A stretch of 35,505 nucleotides of DNA from Xanthomarina gelatinilytica (GTDB lineage Bacteria > Bacteroidota > Bacteroidia > Flavobacteriales > Flavobacteriaceae): the NCBI RefSeq assembly GCF_000348685.1, contig NZ_ANLA01000022.1, positions 1-35,505 of the forward strand. Reading direction: 5' to 3'. The translations under genes were made by a program, and so were the position numbers. The notes below the pieces were generated by a model. That model was given only the letters and a program-made list of their open reading frames with translations. It was not told where the DNA came from and did not search any database. Numbering within the stretch: position 1 is the stretch's first letter; the number at the start of each line of letters is the position of its first letter. This document shows positions 18,277-26,439 of this stretch, piece by piece.

Positions 18277-18771
18277 ATAGGCTTTAAACGCTTTTCCTTC
18301 TAAAACAACATCAATGTGCTCATTTAAAGAAGTGGACAAAGAAATACCTTTAAAATCTGCTTTAACAGGATACTTTTTATGATTTCTGTTTACAAGCACA
18401 GCTGTTTTAAATTGCTTTAAAGGCACCTCGAGAAAATGTTTTACACCATATATCAAAGTGGTTCCGGAGTTTAGGACATCATCAATTAAAACCACAGATT
18501 TGTTTTGGTAGTCTTCAGGTTTTAAAGATGTTTTAATGCTGTTTCTAGGGTTTTTTTTGTCAATCTCAACCTTACACAATACAGGAGCAATCGGGGAAAT
18601 TTTATTTAAAACCAATTTTAGTTTTTTGGCAAGTATGTAACCATTACTGTCAATCCCAGCCAAAATAACTTCAGTTTCATTAACATTGTTTTCATAAATC
18701 TGATACGCGATTCGTTTAATTTTATGATTGATCTCCTCGTGATTTAATATGATGTTTTTAGTTAAAGTCAT
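18268..18771 (-). CDS. Phosphoribosyltransferase (PyrR-like type I PRTase)
   Basis: The 167-residue protein carries the PRPP-binding signature VVLIDDVLNSGTT (93-105) of type I phosphoribosyltransferases. The order of elements and length fit the PyrR or hypoxanthine/uracil PRTase group. In Bacteroidota such genes are often labelled PyrR-like, but neither base specificity nor RNA binding can be read from the sequence. It converges with aroK (tail overlap of 9 bases) and lies 57 bases downstream of the S4-domain gene on the same strand, so it could share that gene's promoter. Confidence 0.85.
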   Translation of the reverse strand: MTLTKNIILNHEEINHKIKRIAYQIYENNVNETEVILAGIDSNGYILAKKLKLVLNKISPIAPVLCKVEIDKKNPRNSIKTSLKPEDYQNKSVVLIDDVLNSGTTLIYGVKHFLEVPLKQFKTAVLVNRNHKKYPVKADFKGISLSTSLNEHIDVVLEGKAFKAYLK

Positions 18772-18828
18772 CTTGTATGGTTATTTGTTCAAAGATAAAA
18801 TACTAAATTAAAACTTAAGTTGTTTTTG

Positions 18829-19200
18829 TTACTCAATTTCATCTTGATAATCGTCAATATCCCTTCGGTCTTTTTTGGTTGGCCTGCCAGTTCCTTTTTT
18901 CCTGTAATAATCTTTGGAATATTTTAAAAGTTCTTGCGCCTCAAAGGCTTCCTTTGGTGTGGTATCAGTTCGGTAAATGTCTACCAGTTTGGCACCAACC
19001 CTATTTGGAGGCAAATCGTTTATTGTAAATGTGTAATTTATTTGGTCTTTTCTTAATTGCACTTCATCTGTAGGATAAACATCGCGGCTAGGTTTCACTT
19101 GGTCACCATTAACCCTAACATGTCCCTTTTTGCATGCAGTAGTAGCAAGACTCCTTGTTTTATAATATCTCACACACCATAAATACTTGTCAATTCGCAT
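18829..19200 (-). CDS. hslR: S4-domain RNA-binding protein, Hsp15 family
   Basis: The 123-residue protein starts with an S4 RNA-binding domain (MRIDKYLWCVRYYKTRSLAT, then KKGHVRVNGDQVKPSRDV) and ends in a charged tail (RKKGTGRPTKKDRRDIDD). This layout matches Hsp15, which in E. coli binds 50S subunits carrying stalled peptidyl-tRNA and helps rescue them. The length is close to the E. coli protein (133). It is divergent from the FKBP gene, with a shared 82-base gap. Confidence 0.88.
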   Translation of the reverse strand: MRIDKYLWCVRYYKTRSLATTACKKGHVRVNGDQVKPSRDVYPTDEVQLRKDQINYTFTINDLPPNRVGAKLVDIYRTDTTPKEAFEAQELLKYSKDYYRKKGTGRPTKKDRRDIDDYQDEIE

Positions 19201-19230
19201 AACTTTTATTGAAAATCTACGTTAATGTTC

Positions 19231-19261
19231 TTGTGCAAAATTATTAATAAATTGTATCTTG
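19231..19261 (+). promoter_or_regulatory. Candidate promoter for the FKBP lipoprotein gene (TTG-N21-TATCTTG)
   Basis: TTG at 19231-19233 and TATCTTG at 19255-19261 are 21 bases apart; the -7 is one T short of TAnnTTTG but is followed by CACC as in the strong promoters. It shares bases with the divergent promoter for the S4 gene, so the two polymerases would compete. Confidence 0.45.
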
Positions 19262-19269
19262 CACCTCAA
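19236..19269 (-). promoter_or_regulatory. Candidate promoter for the S4-domain gene (TAATTTTG)
   Basis: The minus strand shows TAATTTTG (19243-19236), an exact -7 match, 35 bases before the ATG at 19200. The nearest TTG (19269-19267) is 23 bases upstream, longer than usual. It overlaps the promoter of the divergent FKBP gene. Confidence 0.5.
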
Positions 19270-19282
19270 AAAAGAAGCAATA

Positions 19283-20377
19283 ATGAAAATTAAAAATGTA
19301 GCAACTGCTATTTTCTGTTTAGGCTTGGTAGTTTTATCCTGTAAAAAGGATGATGATAATGATGAGCCTTATGTGGTTCCAGTTAGGGACAGACAGGAAG
19401 TGTATGACGAAAATATAGCCGAGATTGAAGAATACCTGGAAACGCACTTTTACAATTACGAAGAGTTTCAACAAAATCCAGCTTATAGCGATTTAAGTGT
19501 GATGCCTTATAACGTGACACCTAATGATACTTTTGAGATTGTTTTTGATACCATTGCAGGTGCCAATAGCGATAAAACGTCGTTAATGGAGATGTTGGGC
19601 GATGAATTGAAATTCAAAGAAGTCACCGATTCTGAAGGTATTGTTTACAAACTTTATTACCTGGTAGTAAGGGAAGGTATGGGTGGTGAGATTCATGGCA
19701 TTGATCGTGTGTTTGCTAATTACCAAGGATTTTTAATGGATAGCACACTGTTTGATAGTGCTGTTTCTGCTATTCCTTTTGATTTGACAGCAGTAGGAAA
19801 TATTAGAGGTGTTGTTGATGGTTTTAGAGAGGGTATCATTGAGTTTAAAGCAAGACAAGCATATACCGAAAACGGAGATGGAACCATAACAAATCACAAC
19901 CATGGTATTGGAGCCGTGTTTGTGCCTTCTGGATTGGGCTATTTCTCACAAACTCAAGCTACAGTTCCAGCTTATTCCAATTTAATATTTATTTTCAATG
20001 CTGAAAAAAGAACCCTGTTGGATCACGATTCCGACGGAGTGTTTTCATATTTGGAAAACCTTGATGGAGATAAAGATTATTTTAATGATGATACCGATGG
20101 TGATGGTTTAGCCAATTTCGTGGACGTGGATGATGATGGTGATGGAACTTTAACCAAAGATGAAGTGGAAAGAACAGCCTACACTGAAGATGAAAATATG
20201 CAGCCTTTTACCACCAATGCTGCTGCTCAAGCTTATTACGATGCCTATGCAGCTCCTGGGGAATTGTTATACAGTATAGAAGATAATAATGATGGTACGT
20301 TTACATTAAACACAGTTATTATTACAGACTCTAACAATGACGGCATTCCGGATTATTTGGACAGTAGTGTGTTTTAA
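19283..20377 (+). CDS. FKBP-type peptidyl-prolyl isomerase lipoprotein with thrombospondin type 3-like calcium repeats
   Basis: From the ATG at 19283 this is a 364-residue protein. I prefer this start to one at 19259 because it yields a normal lipoprotein signal (lipobox VVLSC, Cys20). After an acidic linker comes an FKBP-like domain (about residues 85-245) with NYQGFLMDSTLFDSA and the closing strand FVPSGLGYFSQ...SNLIFIFN. The C-terminal ~115 residues are Asp-rich: DHDSDGVF, LDGDKDYFNDDTDGDGLANF, DVDDDGDGTLTKDE and, at the end, DSNNDGIPDYLD, which are EF-hand-like calcium-binding loops as in thrombospondin type 3 repeats. It probably sits at the outer membrane and assists folding, perhaps with calcium-dependent stability. 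Confidence 0.85.
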   Translation: MKIKNVATAIFCLGLVVLSCKKDDDNDEPYVVPVRDRQEVYDENIAEIEEYLETHFYNYEEFQQNPAYSDLSVMPYNVTPNDTFEIVFDTIAGANSDKTSLMEMLGDELKFKEVTDSEGIVYKLYYLVVREGMGGEIHGIDRVFANYQGFLMDSTLFDSAVSAIPFDLTAVGNIRGVVDGFREGIIEFKARQAYTENGDGTITNHNHGIGAVFVPSGLGYFSQTQATVPAYSNLIFIFNAEKRTLLDHDSDGVFSYLENLDGDKDYFNDDTDGDGLANFVDVDDDGDGTLTKDEVERTAYTEDENMQPFTTNAAAQAYYDAYAAPGELLYSIEDNNDGTFTLNTVIITDSNNDGIPDYLDSSVF

Positions 20378-20397
20378 ACTTACAGACATCCATAAAC

Positions 20398-20429
20398 AAA
20401 AAAGCCACTTTTAATAAAGTGGCTTTTTT
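20398..20429. terminator. Bidirectional terminator between the FKBP and beta-barrel genes
   Basis: AAAGCCACTTT (20401-20411), loop TAAT, AAAGTGGCTTT (20416-20426), flanked by A on the left and T on the right. It serves the two convergent genes. Confidence 0.88.
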
Positions 20430-20437
20430 GTATTTAT

Positions 20438-21025
20438 TTATAAAATAAATGATAAACTTAAAATTAATTGATCTGGTCTTGTGTCTATTCTACTTACACC
20501 CAAACCAGAATGGTTGTCAATAAATGTGGCCTCGTTTTCGCTAAAGCCTCTTTCGTATCTTAAATCAATACCAATCCTGTTAAAACTTACACCCAAGCCA
20601 AAATTTAAACCAACAGTAAGGTCGTTTTCTACATCCTTTATGTCAATTCCTTCAAATTCGGTGTCTAAAATGTATTGAAATGAAGGTCCTGCAAATGCAT
20701 TGAACATTTTTAGAATCCTAATACCAACCAAAAGAGGTGCATCCAGTTTTTGCATTTTAAAACTACCATCACTATAGTCGCTACTGGTGTTTGTATAAAC
20801 CAATTCCGGTTTGGCAAAAATTTTACCACCAAATTTTCCAAAGATACCAAAATGGTATCCTATGTTCCTATCTGGGTTTTCAGCATTACTACCTATGGAT
20901 TCAAAATAATCACCATTGGCATTGTAATTAATACCACCTTTAAAACCAAAACCAGATTTGTTTTGGGCATAAGAAAACGTGGTAAAAAGTACACATACTA
21001 AACCAATATAAATTGCATGTTTCAT
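20438..21025 (-). CDS. Outer-membrane beta-barrel protein (PorT-like family)
   Basis: From the ATG at 21025 the protein has 195 residues with a signal peptide ending FSYAQ (residue 21). The rest alternates polar and hydrophobic residues in short strands with glycine and aromatic residues, e.g. GFGFKGGINYNANG, YHFGIFGKFGG, LTVGLNFGLGVSF, IGIDLRYERGF, and it ends LILSLSFIL with a terminal hydrophobic residue. This is the look of the 8-stranded PorT/OmpW-like barrels common in Bacteroidota. The function is unknown. An earlier ATG at 21073 would place sixteen odd residues before the signal peptide, so I rejected it. It follows the transketolase C-subunit by 48 bases and may be co-transcribed. Confidence 0.85.
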   Translation of the reverse strand: MKHAIYIGLVCVLFTTFSYAQNKSGFGFKGGINYNANGDYFESIGSNAENPDRNIGYHFGIFGKFGGKIFAKPELVYTNTSSDYSDGSFKMQKLDAPLLVGIRILKMFNAFAGPSFQYILDTEFEGIDIKDVENDLTVGLNFGLGVSFNRIGIDLRYERGFSENEATFIDNHSGLGVSRIDTRPDQLILSLSFIL

Positions 21026-21073
21026 GAGTCTCGTTTTTAAAGTTCTTAGAAATAAAACGAAACAAATAGGCAA

Positions 21074-22027
21074 TTATTTTCTTTTTATAACAGTTTGGGC
21101 TGCTTTAACAATGGCATCACTGTTTAAGCCATATTTTTCCATTAATTGCTCTGGAGTGCCAGATTCGCCAAAAGTGTCATTAGTGGCTACAAATTCCTGT
21201 GGTGTAGGTTTGTTGGTTGCTAAAACCCTGGCAACACTTTCTCCTAGGCCTCCAAGAAAGTTGTGTTCTTCAGCAGTAACAATGCAACCGGTTTTGGAAA
21301 CCGATTTAATAATAGCTTCGTTATCCAATGGTTTTATGGTGTGAATGTTTATAACCTCTGCAGAAATCCCTTCGGCATTCAATACTTTGGCAGCCTCAAG
21401 TGCTTCCCAAACCAGATGGCCAGTAGCAACAATGGTAACATCTGTTCCATCAATTAAATGAAGTGCTTTGCCAATTTCAAACGTTTGCTCTTCTGGAGTG
21501 AAATTTGCTACTTTTGGTCTCCCAAAACGCAAGTAAACAGGTCCATGATGTTTAGCTATGGCTATAGTGGCAGCTTTGGTCTGGTTGTAATCGCAAGGGT
21601 TGATAACTGTCATGCCTGGCAACATTTTCATTAAGCCAATATCTTCCAGTATTTGATGTGTGGCACCATCTTCACCTAAAGTCAATCCTGCATGCGAGGC
21701 ACATATTTTTACATTTTTATCAGAATAGGCTACACTTTGGCGAATTTGATCGTAAACGCGACCTGTGGAAAAGTTGGCAAATGTTCCTGTGAATGGTATT
21801 TTTCCACCAATGGTCATACCGGCAGCCAAACCAATCATGTTGGCTTCAGCAATTCCTACTTGAAAAAACCGTTCTGGATGATTTGCTTTAAAATCGTCCA
21901 TTTTCAAGGAACCAATTAAATCGGCACAGAGTGCTACCACATTTTCATTGGTTTTTCCAAGTTCTGTTAATCCTGCTCCAAAACCTGAGCGTGTATCTTT
22001 ATTTCCTGTATTTGTATATGTTTTCAT
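21074..22027 (-). CDS. Transketolase, C-terminal subunit (split enzyme)
   Basis: This 317-residue protein corresponds to the pyrimidine-binding and C-terminal domains of transketolase. The catalytic Glu that activates thiamine diphosphate lies in VGIAEANMIGLAAGM. FTGTFANFSTGRVYDQIRQS, ASHAGLTLGEDGATHQ and the C-terminal domain with VINIHTIKPLD and LGGLGESVA are typical. Together with the N-terminal subunit upstream it transfers two-carbon units in the non-oxidative pentose phosphate pathway. The two genes lie 123 bases apart in the same direction. DXP synthase and pyruvate dehydrogenase beta share this fold, but the pairing with the N-subunit favours transketolase. Confidence 0.93.
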   Translation of the reverse strand: MKTYTNTGNKDTRSGFGAGLTELGKTNENVVALCADLIGSLKMDDFKANHPERFFQVGIAEANMIGLAAGMTIGGKIPFTGTFANFSTGRVYDQIRQSVAYSDKNVKICASHAGLTLGEDGATHQILEDIGLMKMLPGMTVINPCDYNQTKAATIAIAKHHGPVYLRFGRPKVANFTPEEQTFEIGKALHLIDGTDVTIVATGHLVWEALEAAKVLNAEGISAEVINIHTIKPLDNEAIIKSVSKTGCIVTAEEHNFLGGLGESVARVLATNKPTPQEFVATNDTFGESGTPEQLMEKYGLNSDAIVKAAQTVIKRK

Positions 22028-22045
22028 CTATTTAGATTTTATCAA

Positions 22046-22115
22046 GAACCTGTGGTTCAGTTGTTTGGTTGTTTTGATGGGTGTGGACATTATTTGTCAA
22101 ATGCCCATTATGGGC
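22046..22115. repeat. Two short inverted repeats in the gap between the transketolase subunits
   Basis: GAACC-TGT-GGTTC (22046-22058) and the perfect palindrome GCCCAT-T-ATGGGC (22103-22115) lie in the 123-base spacer. Neither is followed by a good T-run, so they look more like RNA-processing or regulatory hairpins than terminators. Their function is unknown. Confidence 0.45.
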
Positions 22116-22150
22116 TTTCATAAGTCTAAAAATCGTAATTAGAGAAAGGG

Positions 22151-22996
22151 TTAATAATCTCCTACTGTTTCAGGATTTTGTTCCAATCCTCTTGCTAATT
22201 GTTCATCGTTTGGAGCTTTTCCATGCCAAGCATGTGTGTGCATCATAAAATCAACACCATGACCCATTACTGTTTTTAATAAAACGCAAACAGGTTTACC
22301 TTGACCAGTTTTGGATTTTGCCTCAGCCATGCCTTTTAAGATGGCTTCAATGTCATTCCCTTCATTAATTTCCACAACAGTCCAACCAAACGCTTCAAAT
22401 TTAGCTTTAAGGCTTCCCATAGGCAACACATCGTCTGTGGAGCCGTCAATTTGCTGTCCGTTTAAATCTACTGTGGCTATAATATTGTCAACCTTGTTTC
22501 CGGCAGCATACATAATGGCTTCCCAATTTTGCCCTTCTTGCAATTCACCATCGCCATGAAGACTGTAAATTAAATGCGAATCTTTGTTTAATTTTTTGGT
22601 TTGTGCAGCTCCTAAAGCTACAGACATGCCTTGACCTAAAGATCCAGAGGCTATACGTACGCCAGGTAAGTTTTCATGTGTGGTTGGGTGACCTTGCAAA
22701 CGGGAATTGATTAAACGAAAGGTGTTTAATTCGTTTACAGGAAAATAGCCAGACCTGGCTAAAACACTATAATATACAGGAGAGATGTGGCCATTGGATA
22801 AGAAGAACAAGTCTTCTCCTATACCATCCATATCAAAATGGTCTTTTCTGTCCATAATCTCACTGTATAGTGCTACAAAAAATTCTGCACAACCTAATGA
22901 ACCTCCAGGATGGCCTGAATTTACTTTGTGCACCATACGCAAAATGTCTCTACGTACCTGTGTTGTTAAATCTTTTAATTGTTGTGTGTTTGGCAT
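22151..22996 (-). CDS. Transketolase, N-terminal subunit (split enzyme)
   Basis: The 281-residue protein is the thiamine-diphosphate (PP) domain of transketolase. It shows VNSGHPGGSLGCAEF, LSNGHISPVYYSVLA, the GSLGQGMSVALGAA segment, and the ThDP/Mg motif GDGELQEGQNWE...DLNGQQIDG. Length and split point match the two-gene transketolases known in many Bacteroidota and archaea, in contrast to the ~660-residue single chain of E. coli. It is the first gene of the minus-strand unit, with a full promoter at 23022-23051. Confidence 0.94.
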   Translation of the reverse strand: MPNTQQLKDLTTQVRRDILRMVHKVNSGHPGGSLGCAEFFVALYSEIMDRKDHFDMDGIGEDLFFLSNGHISPVYYSVLARSGYFPVNELNTFRLINSRLQGHPTTHENLPGVRIASGSLGQGMSVALGAAQTKKLNKDSHLIYSLHGDGELQEGQNWEAIMYAAGNKVDNIIATVDLNGQQIDGSTDDVLPMGSLKAKFEAFGWTVVEINEGNDIEAILKGMAEAKSKTGQGKPVCVLLKTVMGHGVDFMMHTHAWHGKAPNDEQLARGLEQNPETVGDY

Positions 22997-23021
22997 GTTT
23001 TAAAAGTTAATTTTTAAATGG

Positions 23022-23051
23022 CAAAAATAAAGTTTTAAAACGCGTAATCAA
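23022..23051 (-). promoter_or_regulatory. Promoter for the transketolase genes: TTG-N19-TATTTTTG
   Basis: The minus strand has TTG (23051-23049), a 19-base spacer and TATTTTTG (23029-23022), a full consensus match, 26 bases before the ATG at 22996. Confidence 0.75.
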
Positions 23052-23137
23052 AAGGAGTTGTTAGGCACTTATTAACGAATTATGTGGATTTGCTAACAAT
23101 TTTGATTTTATTAAGAAGTTCCAAAGCATATGTTAAT

Positions 23138-23145
23138 TATATTTG
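23138..23145 (+). promoter_or_regulatory. Promoter -7 element (TATATTTG) for tgt
   Basis: An exact TAnnTTTG lies 21 bases before the ATG at 23166. The -33 region has only GTTCC (around 23118-23122), so it is a weak upstream half. Confidence 0.55.
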
Positions 23146-23165
23146 CCGACTGATGATCTAAGAAC

Positions 23166-24296
23166 ATGATATTCGAATTAAAAGGAAAAGACACCCAATC
23201 TAAAGCCAGAGCTGGAGAGATTACTACAGACCATGGCAAAATTGAAACACCTATTTTTATGCCAGTTGGTACTGTGGCCTCTGTAAAAGGGGTTCATCAA
23301 CGTGAATTAAAGAACGATATCAATCCAGATATAATTTTAGGGAATACCTACCACTTGTATTTAAGGCCTCAAACCAAAATCCTTGAAAAAGCAGGAGGTC
23401 TCCACAAATTCATGAATTGGGATAGGAATATTTTAACCGACTCTGGTGGATATCAAGTATACTCACTCTCTGCCAATAGAAAAATAAAGGAAGAAGGGGT
23501 GAAGTTTAAATCTCATATTGATGGAAGTTACCACACATTTACCCCAGAAAACGTGATGGAGATTCAAAGAAGTATAGGAGCAGATATTATCATGGCTTTT
23601 GATGAGTGCACGCCTTACCCTTGCGATTATCACTATGCCAAACGGTCTATGCACATGACCCATAGATGGTTGGATAGATGTATGACACATTTAGAGAAAA
23701 CCCCTTTTAAATACGGTTATAGTCAAACCTTTTTTCCAATAGTTCAAGGAAGCACATATAAAGACCTAAGGATGCAATCGGCCGAATATATAGCAAATGC
23801 TGGAGCGGAAGGTAATGCCATAGGAGGTTTGTCTGTTGGAGAACCTGCCGAAGAAATGTATGCCATGACAGAGGTGGTAACCACCATATTACCAGAAGAT
23901 AAACCCAGATATTTAATGGGAGTTGGTACTCCTATCAATATCTTGGAAAATATTGCCTTGGGTGTGGATATGTTCGATTGTGTCATGCCTACCAGAAATG
24001 CCAGAAATGGTATGTTATTTACGGCTCATGGTACCATAAATATTAAAAATAAAAAGTGGGAAGCCGACTTTTCACCTGTGGATGAGTTAGGTATTACTTT
24101 TGTAGATACAGATTACACCAAAGCTTATTTGCGTCATCTATTTAGTGTGAATGAAAGATTGGGAGCCCAAATTGCAACTATTCATAACTTAGGATTTTAT
24201 ATGTGGTTGGTTCGTGAAGCTAGAAAACATATCTTAGCAGGAGATTTTAGAACTTGGAAGGACATGATGGTGAAACAAATGGATAAGCGATTATAA
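23166..24296 (+). CDS. tgt: tRNA-guanine transglycosylase (queuosine pathway), lacking the usual zinc cysteines
   Basis: The 376-residue enzyme exchanges guanine-34 for the queuosine precursor preQ1 in GUN-anticodon tRNAs. The general acid/base Asp92 (DSGGYQV), the nucleophile Asp271 (DMFDCV) and the RNA-binding TRNARNG segment are present. Aligned on the nucleophile, the zinc ligands of the Zymomonas enzyme (C318, C320, C323, H349) fall on Gly309, Thr311, Asp314 and His340, so only the His remains. From memory, other Bacteroidota TGTs show the same loss, so this is probably a lineage trait and not a defect. It heads a likely operon with the LptF/G permease (30 bases downstream) and a DMT transporter. 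Confidence 0.95.
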   Translation: MIFELKGKDTQSKARAGEITTDHGKIETPIFMPVGTVASVKGVHQRELKNDINPDIILGNTYHLYLRPQTKILEKAGGLHKFMNWDRNILTDSGGYQVYSLSANRKIKEEGVKFKSHIDGSYHTFTPENVMEIQRSIGADIIMAFDECTPYPCDYHYAKRSMHMTHRWLDRCMTHLEKTPFKYGYSQTFFPIVQGSTYKDLRMQSAEYIANAGAEGNAIGGLSVGEPAEEMYAMTEVVTTILPEDKPRYLMGVGTPINILENIALGVDMFDCVMPTRNARNGMLFTAHGTINIKNKKWEADFSPVDELGITFVDTDYTKAYLRHLFSVNERLGAQIATIHNLGFYMWLVREARKHILAGDFRTWKDMMVKQMDKRL

Positions 24297-24326
24297 CAAA
24301 TTAAAAACACCAACAATAGACAGACA

Positions 24327-25403
24327 TTGAAAATACTGGACTGGTACATATTAAAACGTTATTTATTTACATTTTTCATCATGTTATTGTTGTTCATACC
24401 TATTGGTATAACAGTTCATTTAGCTGAGAAAATTGGTAAAATTCTTGAAAACGAAGTGCCTTTAGGTGAAGTATTGCTTTATTTTTTGGACTTTACCATA
24501 TATTTTGCGCACTTATTGTTCCCTTTATTTTTATTCCTATCAGTTATTTGGTTTACTTCCAAATTAGCCAACAATACAGAGGTAATTGCTTTTTTAAGTT
24601 CTGGCGTTTCATTCTCCAGGTTTTTAAGACCTTATATGATTGGTGCTAGCATTGTAGCCATTCTAGCCTTGGTTTTGGGTATGTATTTGGCACCTAATGC
24701 CAGTAATGGTTTTAACGATTTTAACTATAAATACCTTAAAAGCAAGAACGATGCACTGGACAATCAAAACGTGTATCGACAAATTAATGACAACGATTAT
24801 ATTTATGTAAGTAGCTTTGATGTGAAACAAAAAGTGGGAAGGGATTTCACTTTAGAACATTTTGAAAATGACAAAATGACTTACAAAATAAGTGCCAACA
24901 CCATTAAATACGATGAGAAAGACTCCATTTATAAACTTATAAATTATACTAAAAGACGTATAGGTGAAGGCGATGATATTTTAGAAATCTCTAGACGGAA
25001 AGACACCATTTTTTCTTTTGATTTGGAAGATTTAACGCCTGTTATTTACATTGCTGAAACTCTACCATATGGAGAGTTGAATAAATTTATCAAAAAAGAA
25101 GAACAAAGAGGTTCTTCATACATCAATAGATATAAATTGGTAAAATACAGGAAATGGAGTTTGCCCGTTTCTGTATTTATTTTAACCATTATAGCTGTTG
25201 CTGTTTCCTCCATAAAACGTCGTGGAGGGATGGGAGTAAACTTGGCTTTTGGTATTTGTATTGCCATGGTTTTTGTGTTTTTCGATAAAATATTTGGAGT
25301 TCTTGCCTCACAGTCAGACTTTTCCCCATTGGTTGCAGTATGGTTCCCAAATGCAATTTTTGGAGTGTTGGCTGCTTATCTTCTGTACAATGCAAAACGA
25401 TAG
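24327..25403 (+). CDS. LptF/LptG-family permease (YjgP/YjgQ family)
   Basis: The 358-residue membrane protein starts at TTG (24327), since no ATG precedes the conserved N-terminus MKILDWYILKRYLFTFF. Membrane helices are predicted by eye at about 10-30, 50-78, 100-120, then a ~170-residue periplasmic domain, and helices at about 278-295, 305-325 and 330-352. This is the LptF/LptG topology. With LptB and LptC these proteins extract lipopolysaccharide from the inner membrane and pass it to the outer membrane. F and G cannot be told apart here. The stop overlaps the next gene by 14 bases. Confidence 0.9.
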   Translation: MKILDWYILKRYLFTFFIMLLLFIPIGITVHLAEKIGKILENEVPLGEVLLYFLDFTIYFAHLLFPLFLFLSVIWFTSKLANNTEVIAFLSSGVSFSRFLRPYMIGASIVAILALVLGMYLAPNASNGFNDFNYKYLKSKNDALDNQNVYRQINDNDYIYVSSFDVKQKVGRDFTLEHFENDKMTYKISANTIKYDEKDSIYKLINYTKRRIGEGDDILEISRRKDTIFSFDLEDLTPVIYIAETLPYGELNKFIKKEEQRGSSYINRYKLVKYRKWSLPVSVFILTIIAVAVSSIKRRGGMGVNLAFGICIAMVFVFFDKIFGVLASQSDFSPLVAVWFPNAIFGVLAAYLLYNAKR

Positions 25404-26292
25404 TTTAAAAAATTACCTGCATTTACATCTTCTGGTTTTTATTGCAGGCTTTACGGCTGTTTTAGGCGAACTTATTACCATTAATGCAGTTTCACTGGTA
25501 TGGTATAGAATGTTAATGGCAACTGTGCTTATGTTTGTGTATGTTTATTTTGCCAAAATAAACATAAAGATCCCACCCAAATCCCTTTTAAAATTATCTT
25601 TTGCAGGTATAATTATTGCTTTACACTGGATCACGTTTTTTGAGTCCATTAAGGTGTCAAACATTTCCATTACCTTGGCCATGTTTTCAACTGGAGCTTT
25701 TTTTGCCTCCTTATTGGAGCCCCTTATCTATAAACGAAAAATTATTGGGTACGAAATTATTTTTGGGCTCCTCATTATTGTTGGTGTTGCCATTATAACC
25801 AACAGTGAATTTAAATATATAAATGGAATTGTTCTTGGTATTGTTTCAGCCTTTTTATCATCCACTTTTGCCGTATTGAATGGGAAATTTTTGGAAAAAC
25901 ATACTGCAACTGTTATTTCTGTTTACGAGTTTATTAGTGGTGTTTTATTTATCAGCATTTTCATGCTTCTTTTTGGGGAAGGTTTTTCAAAGGAATTCTT
26001 TAATTTAAGCACTTCAGATTTTGGCTATTTGTTTATTTTGGCATCGGTATGTACTGCCTACGCTTTTATTGCCTCTGTGTATGTAATGAAGTACCTAAGC
26101 CCTTATACAGTGGTTTTAACTTATAACTTGGAACCAGTTTATGGAATCATCCTGGCCCTTTTGTTTTTTCCTAAAAACGAAATGATGAGTACTTCGTTTT
26201 ATGTTGGAGCTTTTATAATTATAAGTGTTGTAATGCTCAATGGGTTTTTAAAACAAAGAAAACGCAGAAAAGCAAAAAAGCTTCCCAAATAA
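25390..26292 (+). CDS. DMT-family (EamA) transporter
   Basis: From the ATG at 25390 the protein has 300 residues and about ten membrane helices in two EamA-like halves, with SLVWYRMLMATVLMF in the first half and PYTVVLTYNLEPVYGIILAL in the second, typical of the drug/metabolite transporter superfamily. The C-terminus is strongly basic (KQRKRRKAKKLPK) and cytoplasmic. The substrate cannot be inferred. I chose 25390 over the longer open frame from 25249 because it overlaps the permease gene by only 14 bases (ATGCAAAACGATAG) and gives a normal first helix. Confidence 0.88.
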   Translation: MQNDSLKNYLHLHLLVFIAGFTAVLGELITINAVSLVWYRMLMATVLMFVYVYFAKINIKIPPKSLLKLSFAGIIIALHWITFFESIKVSNISITLAMFSTGAFFASLLEPLIYKRKIIGYEIIFGLLIIVGVAIITNSEFKYINGIVLGIVSAFLSSTFAVLNGKFLEKHTATVISVYEFISGVLFISIFMLLFGEGFSKEFFNLSTSDFGYLFILASVCTAYAFIASVYVMKYLSPYTVVLTYNLEPVYGIILALLFFPKNEMMSTSFYVGAFIIISVVMLNGFLKQRKRRKAKKLPK

Positions 26293-26401
26293 CCAATAAG
26301 TAACTTTTTTATCCTTAAATAGATACGCACAATTAAAAGCAATTGATTAAATTTAACGTGTATTTCGTTTTAATTCTAAAATTAAAACAAAATAAAATAT
26401 G

Positions 26402-26409
26402 TAATTTTG
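26402..26409 (+). promoter_or_regulatory. Promoter -7 element (TAATTTTG) for accA
   Basis: An exact TAnnTTTG lies 30 bases before the ATG at 26440. No clear TTG is seen at the -33 position. Confidence 0.5.
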
Positions 26410-26439
26410 TGTGCTAATTAAAACAAACTACAATTTCCA

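Noticed and set aside
25249-25389. A longer N-terminus for the DMT transporter
   Set aside because: It would overlap the LptF/G gene by 155 bases; the ATG at 25390 gives a normal overlap and the expected first helix.
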